Position numbers and translations under genes: made by a program
NCBI GenBank assembly: GCA_900596015.1
Contig: UVIF01000019.1
Location: forward strand, 1-50,175
Direction: 5' to 3'
Length of the DNA stretch: 50,175 nt
Source of the DNA: Pseudomonas viridiflava
GTDB taxonomy: Bacteria > Pseudomonadota > Gammaproteobacteria > Pseudomonadales > Pseudomonadaceae
In this document: one piece after another, positions 17,826-26,713 of the stretch
How the letters are laid out: each line of letters starts with the position of its first letter
How positions within the stretch are numbered: position 1 is the first letter of the stretch
Notes under the pieces: generated by a model
Database searches by the model: none
What the model saw: the letters and a program-made list of their open reading frames with translations, nothing else
Told to the model about the DNA's origin: nothing

Positions 17826-17852
17826 GAACTCCCACGGCCTCCCCCAGTCAGA
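17826..17852 (+). promoter_or_regulatory. Sigma-22 (AlgU) type promoter of ersA
   Basis: GAACTC, 16 bases, then TCAGA. This fits the AlgU/RpoE consensus GAACTT-N16/17-TCtgA with one mismatch in each box and correct spacing. The predicted start is near 17859. ErsA of P. aeruginosa is known to be AlgU-dependent, which agrees. Confidence 0.8.
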
Positions 17853-17858
17853 GATTGG

Positions 17859-17985
17859 GATTGGCTAGTGAAGCCTTTCGATGCTCCTATGTTGTGTTAA
17901 GTGTTGGCAGATATCCGGACCCTCAGCGGTTCGGACCTTGAGCCCCAGACTTCCCCCTCCCCATACGAAGTCCGGGGTTTTTTTT
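17859..17985 (+). ncRNA. ersA: ErsA small RNA (Spot 42 locus)
   Basis: The roughly 127-nt interval between polA and engB begins behind an AlgU-type promoter and ends in a strong intrinsic terminator. Both the locus and the size match ErsA of P. aeruginosa (about 130 nt), the positional counterpart of enterobacterial Spot 42. The terminator loop is C-rich (CCCCTCCCC) and unpaired, suitable as a seed against G-rich ribosome binding sites; CCGGACC/GGTTCGGACC-like internal pairing is also visible. Known ErsA roles are control of AlgC and outer-membrane proteins through Hfq; targets here are not known. Start and end are inferred from the promoter and terminator. Confidence 0.82.
17943..17985 (+). 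terminator. Intrinsic terminator of ersA
   Basis: CCCCAGACTTC pairs with GAAGTCCGGGG (one A/C mismatch) around a 13-base C-rich loop and is followed by eight T residues. Textbook Rho-independent terminator on the plus strand. Confidence 0.92.
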
Positions 17986-18009
17986 GCCCGAATTTTCTTC
18001 ATGGCAGGC

Positions 18010-18648
18010 TCAGGCCTCGGCCGTGTTCTTGTCCGGCAGCTCCATCCAGCGTGCCAGCACCGTGTAAGCGTCTTCCAGGCCAAGGCGCTTGGGCGCGGAG
18101 AACAGCTGGATACTGACGGCGTCGCCCCACCCCTTGTGAATCTCCGCCTGAACCTTGAGCAGGGTGTTCTTGGCTGCGCCGTAGGTCAGTTTGTCGGCCT
18201 TGGTCAGCAGAATGTGCATGGGCATGTGGCTGGCCACCGACCAATCGAGCATCAACAGGTCGAAGTCGGTCATCGGATGGCGGATGTCCATCATCAGAAT
18301 CAGCCCCTTGAGGCTTTCACGACTGCCCAGATACGCTTCCAGGTGACGCTGCCAGTGCAGCTTGAGCGGGATCGGCACCTTGGCGTAGCCGTAGCCAGGC
18401 AGGTCGACCAGGCGCCGCTCCTCGTCCAGATTGAAGAAGTTGAGCAGCTGCGTGCGCCCTGGGGTCTTCGAAGTCCGTGCCAGACTGGCGTGGGTCAGGG
18501 TGTTCAAAGCGCTGGACTTGCCGGCATTGGAACGGCCAGCGAACGCGACCTCGAACCCTTCGTCATCGGGGCACTGCTCGACCTTGGCGGCGCTGAGCGA
18601 AAAGGTAGCCTGTTGGCACAGGCCCAGGATGGGGTTTTTGAGTTGCAT
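18010..18648 (-). CDS. engB: Ribosome biogenesis GTP-binding protein EngB/YihA
   Basis: Essential GTPase of the TrmE-Era-EngA-YihA family that acts in large-subunit assembly, 212 residues. G1 [10 protein letters not shown]3 DLPGYG, G4 TKAD. I chose the ATG at 18648 ([12 protein letters not shown]); upstream in-frame codons have no ribosome binding site and an unlikely composition. It is convergent with ersA/polA and divergent from the cytochrome c4 gene. Confidence 0.95.
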   Translation of the reverse strand: MQLKNPILGLCQQATFSLSAAKVEQCPDDEGFEVAFAGRSNAGKSSALNTLTHASLARTSKTPGRTQLLNFFNLDEERRLVDLPGYGYAKVPIPLKLHWQRHLEAYLGSRESLKGLILMMDIRHPMTDFDLLMLDWSVASHMPMHILLTKADKLTYGAAKNTLLKVQAEIHKGWGDAVSIQLFSAPKRLGLEDAYTVLARWMELPDKNTAEA

Positions 18649-18826
18649 GTGATTTCCGGTAAAGGCAGGGCCCGATGCAGCGGCCGCAAGAACGATGCAG
18701 CGAAGTATATAGGGCTGGACAATATGTGGGTGATTTTGCCGGCAATGGCCTGCGTGCAGGCATAATGCGCCCAAGCCTGCCGCACACTGCGGTTGGCTGC
18801 GAACTTCACCCTGGTTGGATCAGTCG

Positions 18827-19432
18827 ATGAGCGCGATGCGTGTGATGGGCCTGCTCTGCGTGCTGCTGGCCAGCAGCGCGGCAAGTGCTGCCGGCACGGT
18901 GGGTGACAGCGCCCGAGGGCAGCCACTGACGACGCTGTGCGCCGCATGCCACGGCCCGAACGGCAACAGCCTGGTGCCGATCTTTCCGAAGCTGGCCGGC
19001 CAGGGCGAGCGCTACCTGAACGAGCAGTTGCTGGACATCCGCGAGAACCGACGTGTGGTCCCGGAGATGGCCGGCACGCTGGCCGAGCTGGCCGATCAGG
19101 ATCTGCTAGACATTGCCGCCTGGTACGCCGAACAGACACCTGCCCCCACGGAAGTCGACGCCGTCTTGGCGCAGCGTGGACAGGACCTCTACCGCGGTGG
19201 CGACCAAGCGCTGGGTATACCTGCCTGCAGTGGCTGCCACGCTCCCACCGGTGCCGGCATCGCGCTAGCTGGCTTTCCACAGCTGCGAGGTCAGCATGCG
19301 CCGTACCTGATCAAGCGGCTGACCGGTTTTCGCCAAGAGGGCGACGCCACGGCGATCATGCACAGCATTGCAGGCAGGTTGAGCGATGACGACATTGCAG
19401 CCCTGGCCACTTATATTCAGGCCCTGCGCTAA
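18827..19432 (+). CDS. Dihaem cytochrome c4
   Basis: Exported dihaem cytochrome, 201 residues. Signal peptide (LLASSAASAA), then two class I cytochrome c domains. The first has CAACH (Cys38-His42) and a Met ligand in VVPEMAG; the second has CSGCH with a Met in TAIMHSIAG. Cytochromes c4 carry electrons from the bc1 complex to terminal oxidases such as cbb3. P. aeruginosa has two c-type cytochrome genes at this place (PA5490, PA5491); only one is present here. I chose the ATG at 18827; ATG 18836 is also possible. Confidence 0.9.
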   Translation: MSAMRVMGLLCVLLASSAASAAGTVGDSARGQPLTTLCAACHGPNGNSLVPIFPKLAGQGERYLNEQLLDIRENRRVVPEMAGTLAELADQDLLDIAAWYAEQTPAPTEVDAVLAQRGQDLYRGGDQALGIPACSGCHAPTGAGIALAGFPQLRGQHAPYLIKRLTGFRQEGDATAIMHSIAGRLSDDDIAALATYIQALR

Positions 19433-19631
19433 ACACGTTCAAGCTTTGGCCAGGTGCGGGCCTTCGCGGCCGGCTTACGCCCGGTTACATCTCTTGCGCC
19501 ATGAATTTAGCGCGAAGGCCCTCGTCGTCCACCCTTTTTTGACATCACTGCCGTTACACTAGCGGCCTCGATCAGGCGGGTCCGGTGCTGTCACCGATCC
19601 TCCCTTGTATGAAACTGCTCAGGAGTCACGC

Positions 19632-20267
19632 ATGCGTAATCTGATTTTCGGCGCCTTCCTCGTTGTCGCCAGTGCCATGGGCGTGACTGCCCAGGCGGCG
19701 GATGTGCCGCTGGAAGCCGGCAAAACCTACGTTCAACTCAATGCTCCCGTCCCGGTGGCCGAGCCTGGCAAGATCGAAGTGGTCGAGATGTTCTGGTACG
19801 GCTGCCCGCATTGCTACGCGTTCGAGCCGACCATCAACCCTTGGGTCGAGAAGCTCCCGGCCGACGTCAATTTCGTCCGTATTCCAGCCATGTTCGGCGG
19901 CCCGTGGGATGCCCATGGCCAGCTGTTCCTGACCCTGGAAGCCATGGGTGTGGAGCACAAGGTGCACAACGCCGTGTTCAATGCCATCCAGAAAGAACAC
20001 AAGCGCCTGACCGACCCTCAGGAAATGGCCGATTTCGTCGCCACCCAGGGCGTGGACAAGGACAAATTCCTGCAGACGTTCAATTCCTTCGCCATCAAGG
20101 GGCAGATCGCCAAGGCCAAGGAACTGGCCAAGAAGTATGAAATCTCCGGCGTGCCGACCATGATCGTCAATGGCAAATACCGTTTCGACCTGGGCACCTC
20201 CGGCGGTCCCGAGCAGACCCTGAACGTGGCCGACCAGCTGATTGCCAAGGAACGTGCCGCGAAGTAA
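19632..20267 (+). CDS. dsbA: Thiol:disulfide interchange protein DsbA
   Basis: Periplasmic oxidase that introduces disulfides into exported proteins, 211 residues as precursor. Signal peptide of about 22 residues (GVTAQAADV). Thioredoxin fold with active site CPHC (Cys58-Cys61 of the precursor) and the cis-Pro loop SGVPTMIVNG. A strong ribosome binding site (AGGAG) precedes the ATG at 19632. It is followed 83 bp later by the diguanylate cyclase gene. Confidence 0.97.
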   Translation: MRNLIFGAFLVVASAMGVTAQAADVPLEAGKTYVQLNAPVPVAEPGKIEVVEMFWYGCPHCYAFEPTINPWVEKLPADVNFVRIPAMFGGPWDAHGQLFLTLEAMGVEHKVHNAVFNAIQKEHKRLTDPQEMADFVATQGVDKDKFLQTFNSFAIKGQIAKAKELAKKYEISGVPTMIVNGKYRFDLGTSGGPEQTLNVADQLIAKERAAK

Positions 20268-20350
20268 GCGGCATCACCCGCGATACGACGTTTTCGCAGC
20301 GCACCCATCGCGGGTGGGTGTGAGCTGCAGGTCAACGAGCCATCCTTGTC

Positions 20351-22285
20351 ATGAGCGACGACAGCCAGCGCTGGAAAGAGAAATACCTGCACAGCATCGA
20401 CCAGCAGGAAAAGCTCGAGCGGCGCTGGAACGCCCGTCTCGACCTGCTGCGTCGAGGCTTGGTGCGCAGCAGCCTGGCGGCCGAGGGCAGTGACCGGGCG
20501 GTGGATGCGTGCATGAAGGAGATGCGCGAGGTGTTGCGCGGCGACGACATGGATGCTCGGTTGGCCGCGCTTATACCGCGTCTGGAAATCGCCGTGCTGG
20601 AATCCGAGAAGCGTCGACAGTCCCGGGTGCAGCAGATAGGCACCGCGCTGGGGGCTCTGGTCACGCAACTGCAGTCGCTGCCGTTGCCGCGCGATGTCAG
20701 CAAACCTTTGAAAAAGCTCGCCCAGGGCCTTGAGGAACGGGCCGGTCAGGCGCGCGAGATGCCCTTGCTGCTCAGTGAGCTCAGTGGTTTGCAGGAGCAG
20801 GCGCTCAACACCCTCGACCGACCCTTGCGCGCGCAGCGCGCGGGCCTGCTGCAGCGCTTGTTCGGCAGCCCCGATCCGGCCGATGTCAGTCTTGTGCAGC
20901 CCATGCCTGCGCCTGCAGCGCAGGATGAACCGGCAATGGCCGTCCCTGCCCCCGTGATTTCTGAGTCCGACACTCAAGCGGCGCAAGTGCCCACTGTGCA
21001 CGAGCCCGCTGTACAGCCTGCCCCGCTCGCTGTTTCGCTTACAGAGCCAGAGCCAGAGCCGAGCCTGCCGGCGAGCAGCACTGCCAGCGACGCCCCTGCC
21101 CTCGCCGCTGCCAACCCCGTGGCATTGCCCATGATTGACCCGCCCACCGAGGATGCCGCTGAACAGTTGCAGGTGCTCGACAGCAGCCTGACCGATGAGC
21201 AGGCTTTCTACGCCCTGCCGGCCAGCCTTGAACCACCCTACAGCAGCGTTGCCAGCCATATCGAAACCACCCTGCTCGAGCTGCTCAGCGAGCTGACCCT
21301 GCCCGAGCGCTATATGGCCCAGGCCCAGGCCATGCATGCGCGCATCCAGCGCGGGTTGAACTGGTACGAGCTGCTGCCGGTGCTCGACGAGCTTGCCGTA
21401 TTGATGCTCGCCGTCAACGACGGCAGTCAGCAGGAGTTCGAACGCTACCTGCAACAGCTCAACCAGCGCCTGGAAAATTTCCAGCGCCAGTTGCAACTGA
21501 CCCATGGCGACCATGCCGACTCGCGCAGCGCCGCCCTGGCACTGGACGACGTGCTGCGTGAACACGTCGACGGGCTGCAGACGAGCATGCGTGGCGCTGT
21601 CGATATCGACGGCCTCAAGCAGGTGCTGGAAAGCCGTCTCGAAGGCCTGTTGGCGAGCATGGAGCAGCACCGTCTGCAGCGCGAGGCACGCGAACAGGAA
21701 ATCACCGCGCGTCTGCAGGGCTTGGGCGAGCGTGTGACGAGCATGGAGCGCGAAGCTCTCGACTACCGTGACAAGCTCGAACAGCAGCGCAACAAGGCCT
21801 TGCTCGATCCGCTCACTGGTCTGCCCAACCGGGCCGCCTGGAGCGAGCGACTGGTTCTGGAGCATGTACGCTCGCAGCAGACCGGCAATGGCCTGCTGCT
21901 GGCAATACTGGACCTGGATCACTTCAAGTCGATCAACGACACCTTTGGCCATCAGGCCGGCGACAAGGTCTTGAAGATCATCGCCAACGTGCTGCGCAAA
22001 GGCTTGCGCGGCGACGACTTCATTGCCCGCTTCGGTGGTGAGGAGTTCGCCCTGCTGATGCCCGGCAGCGATCTGGGCGGCGGCAGCCGCCTGCTCGAAC
22101 GCCTGCGTGCAGCGGTCGAGCAATGCCCGTTCCATTTCAAGGGGGAGCGCGTCAGCGTGACGATGTCGGCTGGCGTGGCCGTGTTCAAGCCCGGTGAGAA
22201 TGCCAGTCAGGTGCTCAAGCGCGCGGATCAGGCGCTCTACCGCGCCAAGGAAGCGGGACGCAACCAGATCGAGCCGGCGCCCTGA
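20351..22285 (+). CDS. dgcH: Diguanylate cyclase DgcH (GGEEF, I-site present)
   Basis: Makes c-di-GMP from two GTP. The 644-residue protein is soluble, without membrane segments. Residues 1-170 form a helical N-terminal region, 172-270 a Pro/Ala/Glu-rich linker of low complexity, 280-480 a long helical/coiled-coil region, and 484-644 the GGDEF domain. The active-site motif is GGEEF (562-566) in ARFGGEEFALL. An RGDD inhibitory site (553-556) lies exactly five residues upstream, so product inhibition is expected. It is the counterpart of PA5487 by position and architecture. Neighbouring ampDh2 and an EAL phosphodiesterase gene follow on the same strand. Confidence 0.93.
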   Translation: MSDDSQRWKEKYLHSIDQQEKLERRWNARLDLLRRGLVRSSLAAEGSDRAVDACMKEMREVLRGDDMDARLAALIPRLEIAVLESEKRRQSRVQQIGTALGALVTQLQSLPLPRDVSKPLKKLAQGLEERAGQAREMPLLLSELSGLQEQALNTLDRPLRAQRAGLLQRLFGSPDPADVSLVQPMPAPAAQDEPAMAVPAPVISESDTQAAQVPTVHEPAVQPAPLAVSLTEPEPEPSLPASSTASDAPALAAANPVALPMIDPPTEDAAEQLQVLDSSLTDEQAFYALPASLEPPYSSVASHIETTLLELLSELTLPERYMAQAQAMHARIQRGLNWYELLPVLDELAVLMLAVNDGSQQEFERYLQQLNQRLENFQRQLQLTHGDHADSRSAALALDDVLREHVDGLQTSMRGAVDIDGLKQVLESRLEGLLASMEQHRLQREAREQEITARLQGLGERVTSMEREALDYRDKLEQQRNKALLDPLTGLPNRAAWSERLVLEHVRSQQTGNGLLLAILDLDHFKSINDTFGHQAGDKVLKIIANVLRKGLRGDDFIARFGGEEFALLMPGSDLGGGSRLLERLRAAVEQCPFHFKGERVSVTMSAGVAVFKPGENASQVLKRADQALYRAKEAGRNQIEPAP

Positions 22286-22417
22286 GCCTCCCGATCCATC
22301 CCGCCACGGACGCGCGCGCAACATTCGGCAACGCGACGTCATGCATGCCCGCTGAATCCAGACAACCGGCTACGCTATGCTGACGCTCTTTTCCTGAAAC
22401 CTGCATGTGATCTCCCT

Positions 22418-23191
22418 ATGAAGTTGCTCCTCGTCGCCCTCTCCCTGCTGGTGCTGGCCGGTTGCTCCAACGGCTTGAGCATCGATCGCAGTCACCCGTC
22501 CGCGAACCACGACAACCGCGTGCAGTTCGTGGTGCTGCACTACACCTCGGCCGATCTGCCGCGTTCGCTGCAGTTGCTCACTCATGGTGAAGTCAGCAGC
22601 CACTACCTGATCGGCGACCAGCCGGCCACCGTCTACCAGTTGGTGGACGAGAGCCGCCGTGCCTGGCATGCCGGCGAAAGCCAATGGGACGGCCGCACCT
22701 GGCTCAACTCCAGCTCCATCGGCATCGAAATCGTCAACCCCGGCTACAAGGACACTCCGAACGGCCGGGTCTGGTACCCCTACAGCGAAGCGCAGATCCA
22801 GGCAGTGATCGCGCTGCTCAAGGATATCGTCCAGCGCAACGGCATCGCCCCGCGCAATATCATCGGCCACAGCGATATCGCGCCGCTGCGCAAGACCGAT
22901 CCAGGGCCGATGTTTCCTTGGCAACGCCTGGCCGAACAGGGCCTGGGCATGTGGCCCGACACGAAGGCCGTGGCGCGCTACCAGGCGCGGTTCCAGGCCA
23001 GCCCGCCGAGTATTGCCTGGTATCAGCAGCAGTTGGCTCGAGTGGGGTACGAGGTGGTCCAGAGCGGCGAGCTGGACGTCGCCACCCGACACGTGCTGGC
23101 AGCCTTCCAGATGCATTTTCGTCCGCAACGCTTCGACGGCGAGCCTGATGCACAAAGCGCCGCGATCCTGCAGGCGCTCATCAGCAAGTAA
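22418..23191 (+). CDS. ampDh2: N-acetylmuramoyl-L-alanine amidase lipoprotein (AmpDh2/AmiD type)
   Basis: Zinc amidase that cleaves the bond between N-acetylmuramic acid and the stem peptide in the periplasm. The 257-residue protein has a lipobox (LVLAGC, Cys16). The amidase_2 domain has predicted Zn ligands in FVVLHYT, the central His in AWHAGES and the IIGHSDIAP-KTDPGPMF motif. A C-terminal helical domain resembles the peptidoglycan-binding module of AmiD/AmpDh2. By position between dgcH and kinB/algB it corresponds to AmpDh2 (PA5485) of P. aeruginosa, an outer-membrane amidase. Confidence 0.9.
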   Translation: MKLLLVALSLLVLAGCSNGLSIDRSHPSANHDNRVQFVVLHYTSADLPRSLQLLTHGEVSSHYLIGDQPATVYQLVDESRRAWHAGESQWDGRTWLNSSSIGIEIVNPGYKDTPNGRVWYPYSEAQIQAVIALLKDIVQRNGIAPRNIIGHSDIAPLRKTDPGPMFPWQRLAEQGLGMWPDTKAVARYQARFQASPPSIAWYQQQLARVGYEVVQSGELDVATRHVLAAFQMHFRPQRFDGEPDAQSAAILQALISK

Positions 23192-23279
23192 CAATCGATT
23201 TCACGTCGATATGCTCGAAAGCGCGGGCCAATCGCCATCTGGTTGCTATACATTGATGCCCCCGACTGGATGATCCTCG

Positions 23280-24899
23280 ATGGCCGCCGTTTTCCCGCAG
23301 CTCCGCAGTCTTCTGTACCGCCCTTGGGCGCTGGCAACGCTTGCCGCCCTGGCCAGCGCGCTGCTGCTGTTCGCGGCCAGTTTTGCGTTGATCATGCATC
23401 AAGTTCAGCTCAGCGAACGGCAGCAGATGAATGCCAGCGGCGAACGCTTTCTGGTCCGCCTGGAGCAGGTGTTCGGTCAGCTGCGCGAGGGGGTCGATGC
23501 GCTGCAGGCTCAACCTGTACGCCACTGCGGCCCGCAGATGATGGATGCACTGGAAAAGATCGGCTTCGACAACCGCTTCGTCTTCGAAGCCGCGTTCATC
23601 GACGGCGCTCAGCGCTGCTCCAACCGTCGTGGCAAGGACGTCGCCAGCCTGGGTCGACCGCCAGACATCCAGGGTTCCACCTACAGTTACTGGCTCAACA
23701 CCACCACTCAGCGCAATGACAACTGGGCCGCCCTGATGCTCGGTCGCGGGCCGTTCCGGGTTTCCACCTCGCGGGGGCATCTGAGCGACGTGGTCGATCT
23801 GCCCGCCGGTGGCAGCCTGCTGGTGGTGCTCGACCAGGGACGCCGGGCGATCCCGGTGCTGGGCTCCGAGCAGCCGTGGCCCCCGGCGTCGGGCTGGCGT
23901 GCTGATGCAGTCGATGCCCTGCAGGTCACTTCGGACCGGTTGATCTACCGCATGTCGACCAAGTCCCCGGACTTCCAGTTGGTGCTGATTGCTCCGCGCA
24001 GCAAGGAGCTGCCCATATTCAATACCCCACTGTGGCTGCTGTTTCCCGTCAGCCTGGTGGTCGCACTGTGCATCGGCTGGCTGGTCCTGCAACTGATCAC
24101 CCAGCGCCGCTCGATGGGCGGCGAGCTGCACGGCGCGTTGCGTCGCGGCGAACTGCAGGTGCTCTACCAGCCGATCTTCGACCTGAGCAACCGTCGCTGC
24201 GTCGGCGCCGAGGCCTTGGTGCGCTGGCGTCGCCCCGACGGTACGCTCACCAGCCCGGAACTGTTCATTCCGCTGGCGGAACACAGCGGCCAGATCCGCC
24301 AGATCACCGACTTCGTCCTGCAGCAGTCGCTCGAGCAGCTCAGCCACCTGTTGCGAGCCAACCCGCACTTGTATATTTCAGTGAATCTGGCGGCGTGCGA
24401 TGTCACCGTGCCGCGCATCGGCGAGGTGGTGGCCCGGCTGCTCTCCATCTATCGCGTAGCGCCCGAACAGATCGCCTTCGAGGTTACCGAACGTTCACTG
24501 ATCGACGTCGACGTGGCGCGGGAAAACCTTCAAGCCCTTCGCGATGTGGGCCATACGGTATTGATCGATGACTTCGGCACCGGTTACTGCAGCCTGGCGT
24601 ACTTGCAGAGCCTGCCCGTGGACTGCCTCAAGATCGACAAGGCGTTCATCGACGCCCTGGGCGATGACGCAGAGAGCAGTGGCGTGGCGCCGCACATCAT
24701 TCGCATGGCCCACGCCCTGGATCTGCGGGTGATCGCCGAAGGCATCGAGCACGAGGCACAGGCGCTGCTGCTCGAGAGCGAGGGCGTCGACTACGGTCAG
24801 GGTTGGTTGTTCGCACAGGCGCTGAACGCGCGCCAGTTCAAGGAGCTGATCACCAAGGGCCGGCGCCGCGCTGGTCGGCGCGCCGGCGACGAAGCCTGA
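23280..24899 (+). CDS. c-di-GMP phosphodiesterase with periplasmic CSS-like domain and EAL domain
   Basis: Inner-membrane enzyme, 539 residues. TM1 at about 16-38, a periplasmic sensor domain at 40-245 with two cysteines (Cys83 and Cys113, the latter in CSN), TM2 at about 250-272, and a cytoplasmic EAL domain from 285. The EAL catalytic set is intact: EALVRW (Glu311), EVTERS, DDFGTGYCSL, KIDKAF and AEGIEHE. In the CSS-EAL family of enterobacteria a disulfide between two periplasmic cysteines keeps the enzyme inactive and marks it for processing, and the Dsb system controls this. The CSS triplet itself is degenerate here. dsbA lies three genes upstream. Confidence 0.88.
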   Translation: MAAVFPQLRSLLYRPWALATLAALASALLLFAASFALIMHQVQLSERQQMNASGERFLVRLEQVFGQLREGVDALQAQPVRHCGPQMMDALEKIGFDNRFVFEAAFIDGAQRCSNRRGKDVASLGRPPDIQGSTYSYWLNTTTQRNDNWAALMLGRGPFRVSTSRGHLSDVVDLPAGGSLLVVLDQGRRAIPVLGSEQPWPPASGWRADAVDALQVTSDRLIYRMSTKSPDFQLVLIAPRSKELPIFNTPLWLLFPVSLVVALCIGWLVLQLITQRRSMGGELHGALRRGELQVLYQPIFDLSNRRCVGAEALVRWRRPDGTLTSPELFIPLAEHSGQIRQITDFVLQQSLEQLSHLLRANPHLYISVNLAACDVTVPRIGEVVARLLSIYRVAPEQIAFEVTERSLIDVDVARENLQALRDVGHTVLIDDFGTGYCSLAYLQSLPVDCLKIDKAFIDALGDDAESSGVAPHIIRMAHALDLRVIAEGIEHEAQALLLESEGVDYGQGWLFAQALNARQFKELITKGRRRAGRRAGDEA

Positions 24900-24925
24900 A
24901 TGCGCATGGCACCCAGGCCATTGCG

Positions 24926-26713
24926 TTAGATCGACAGGGTCATGTAGAACTGCGTGCCTTGGCCGGGTCTTGAGTAGACGCCCATGCGCCCACCGTGCAA
25001 CTGCACGATCTCCTTGCACAGGGCCAGGCCCAGTCCGGCGCCGCCCTTCTTGCGACCCACTTGTACGAAAGGCTCGAAAATCCGCCCCTGCTGGCCGTAG
25101 GCGATGCCCTCGCCGTTGTCCTCGACGCTGATGATCACTCGCTCGGCATGGCGACGTGCCTGTAGGCGAATATGGCCATTTTCCGCTGTATGCCGCAGGG
25201 CGTTTTCCAGCAAGTTGTCCAGAACCCGGTCCAGCTGCCCCGCGTCCACGTGCAGGCGTGGCAGCCCTTCGGCCAACTCGACGGTGAGCTGGATGCCCAG
25301 TTCATGGGCCCGACTGGCGAAGCGCTCGTAGGCGCGCTGCAACAGGTCATCCAGGGCACAAGGCGCCAACACCAGTTTCTGCAGGCCATTCTGGTAACGC
25401 GAGAAGTTGAGCAGGTCGTTGATCAGCTGCATCAAGCGCTGCATCTCTTCGTTCACCGTCATGAGCAGATCGGCCTCGCGACTCTGCTCGGGGAAATGCA
25501 CACGCTCCTGGAGCAGCCCAAAGGCCATGTGCATGCCCGTCACCGGCGTGCGCAGCTCATGGGAGGCACGCAGGACGAATTCGCTGCGCACGCGTTCGAA
25601 CGCACGCTGCTCGGTGACATCGTGAAGCACCATGACCGCCCCGAGGATGTTGCCTTGGGTATGGGTCACCGGCGTCAGGCTGTACGACAGCAGACGCGCT
25701 TCACCGTCGACTTCGAAGCTCAGGTCGTCCAGCGCGCGCTCCAGGCTGCCACCGCGCAGGATCAGGTTCAGTTGCTCGTCCAGATCAGGCCTGCCAAGCG
25801 CTTCACCCAGGCCCAGGCCCAGGCGGTGGTCTTCCCAGCCCAACTGACGCTGCGCTACCGGGTTCAAATGCTCCAGCTGGCCTTGTCGATCGATCATCAA
25901 CAGGCCATCGTCGATGCTGTCCAGCACCGCTTGCAGACGCTGCTGCCCGGCGCGAAGCTCATCGACATTGGTAGCCTGATGCTGGCGTAGCGCGTCAGCC
26001 ATGGTGCCGAAGCGGCTGGCGAGCCGATTCAATTCCGCCGCCGGCGAAACCGGCAGCTGCACATCGAAATTGCCTTGACTGATGTCGTCCGCCGCCTTGG
26101 CCAGCGCTTCGATGGGCCCGCCGAAACGGCGCGCGATACCGTGTGCGGTAAAGAAACCGACGATCAGCACCGCCAGGCCCACCAGACCGAGCAAGCCCGA
26201 TACCCACATCGCCCGTTCGTGAGACTCGTGCTCAAGCGCGGCGATACTTTGCAGGGTGTTCTTGTACGAATCGATCAGGCCCGTGCGCAGCGTATTGAAC
26301 GCCTGGCTCAACGGCGGGTTATGGCTCAACGGCAGATGTTGCGTGGCAGTGGCCCGGTATTGCTCCACAAAGGCCTGGAAGTTTTCGGCCGACTGGAGAA
26401 ATCCATAGTGAGCATTGTGACTCTGCTCATGGGCGATGCCTTCATCGAGCAGCGCCTGAAACTGCTGCTGTGCCTGACCAATGGCGGCGGTATCCGGATC
26501 GGGCTCCAGCATCATGACCAATTGATCGCCCAGGCTCTGGCGCATCTTGAGCCCCAGGTCCAGCGTGGTGAAGTGGCTGCGCAGCATGCTTTCCTGCGAA
26601 GCAGCCATCTGCATCACGCTGACCAGACCCAACACCAGCCCCAGCAACGCGACGGTAATCAACGCCGATATGCTGAGAAACAGCCGCGTGTGCAGCTTCA
26701 TGGCCAGCTTCAT
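24926..26713 (-). CDS. kinB: Alginate biosynthesis sensor kinase KinB
   Basis: Membrane histidine kinase paired with AlgB, 595 residues. TM1 at 8-36, a periplasmic helical sensor at 37-168, TM2 at 170-190, HAMP at 190-245, PAS at 255-365, HisKA with phosphorylatable His385 (RASHELRTPVTG) and HATPase_c with N, G1 and G2 boxes (DNLLENALRHTA, VEDNGEGIAYG, KGGAGLGLALCKE). His385 and Pro390 fall at the same numbers as in P. aeruginosa KinB. Its ATG overlaps the algB stop codon (ATGA), so the pair is translationally coupled. KinB mainly acts as a phosphatase on AlgB in P. aeruginosa. Confidence 0.96.
   Translation of the reverse strand: MKLAMKLHTRLFLSISALITVALLGLVLGLVSVMQMAASQESMLRSHFTTLDLGLKMRQSLGDQLVMMLEPDPDTAAIGQAQQQFQALLDEGIAHEQSHNAHYGFLQSAENFQAFVEQYRATATQHLPLSHNPPLSQAFNTLRTGLIDSYKNTLQSIAALEHESHERAMWVSGLLGLVGLAVLIVGFFTAHGIARRFGGPIEALAKAADDISQGNFDVQLPVSPAAELNRLASRFGTMADALRQHQATNVDELRAGQQRLQAVLDSIDDGLLMIDRQGQLEHLNPVAQRQLGWEDHRLGLGLGEALGRPDLDEQLNLILRGGSLERALDDLSFEVDGEARLLSYSLTPVTHTQGNILGAVMVLHDVTEQRAFERVRSEFVLRASHELRTPVTGMHMAFGLLQERVHFPEQSREADLLMTVNEEMQRLMQLINDLLNFSRYQNGLQKLVLAPCALDDLLQRAYERFASRAHELGIQLTVELAEGLPRLHVDAGQLDRVLDNLLENALRHTAENGHIRLQARRHAERVIISVEDNGEGIAYGQQGRIFEPFVQVGRKKGGAGLGLALCKEIVQLHGGRMGVYSRPGQGTQFYMTLSI

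Noticed and set aside
20018..22342. 774-codon open frame antisense to dsbA/dgcH
   Set aside because: It covers two well-supported genes on the other strand and crosses their boundary. The product is Leu/Gln/His-rich with no family resemblance.
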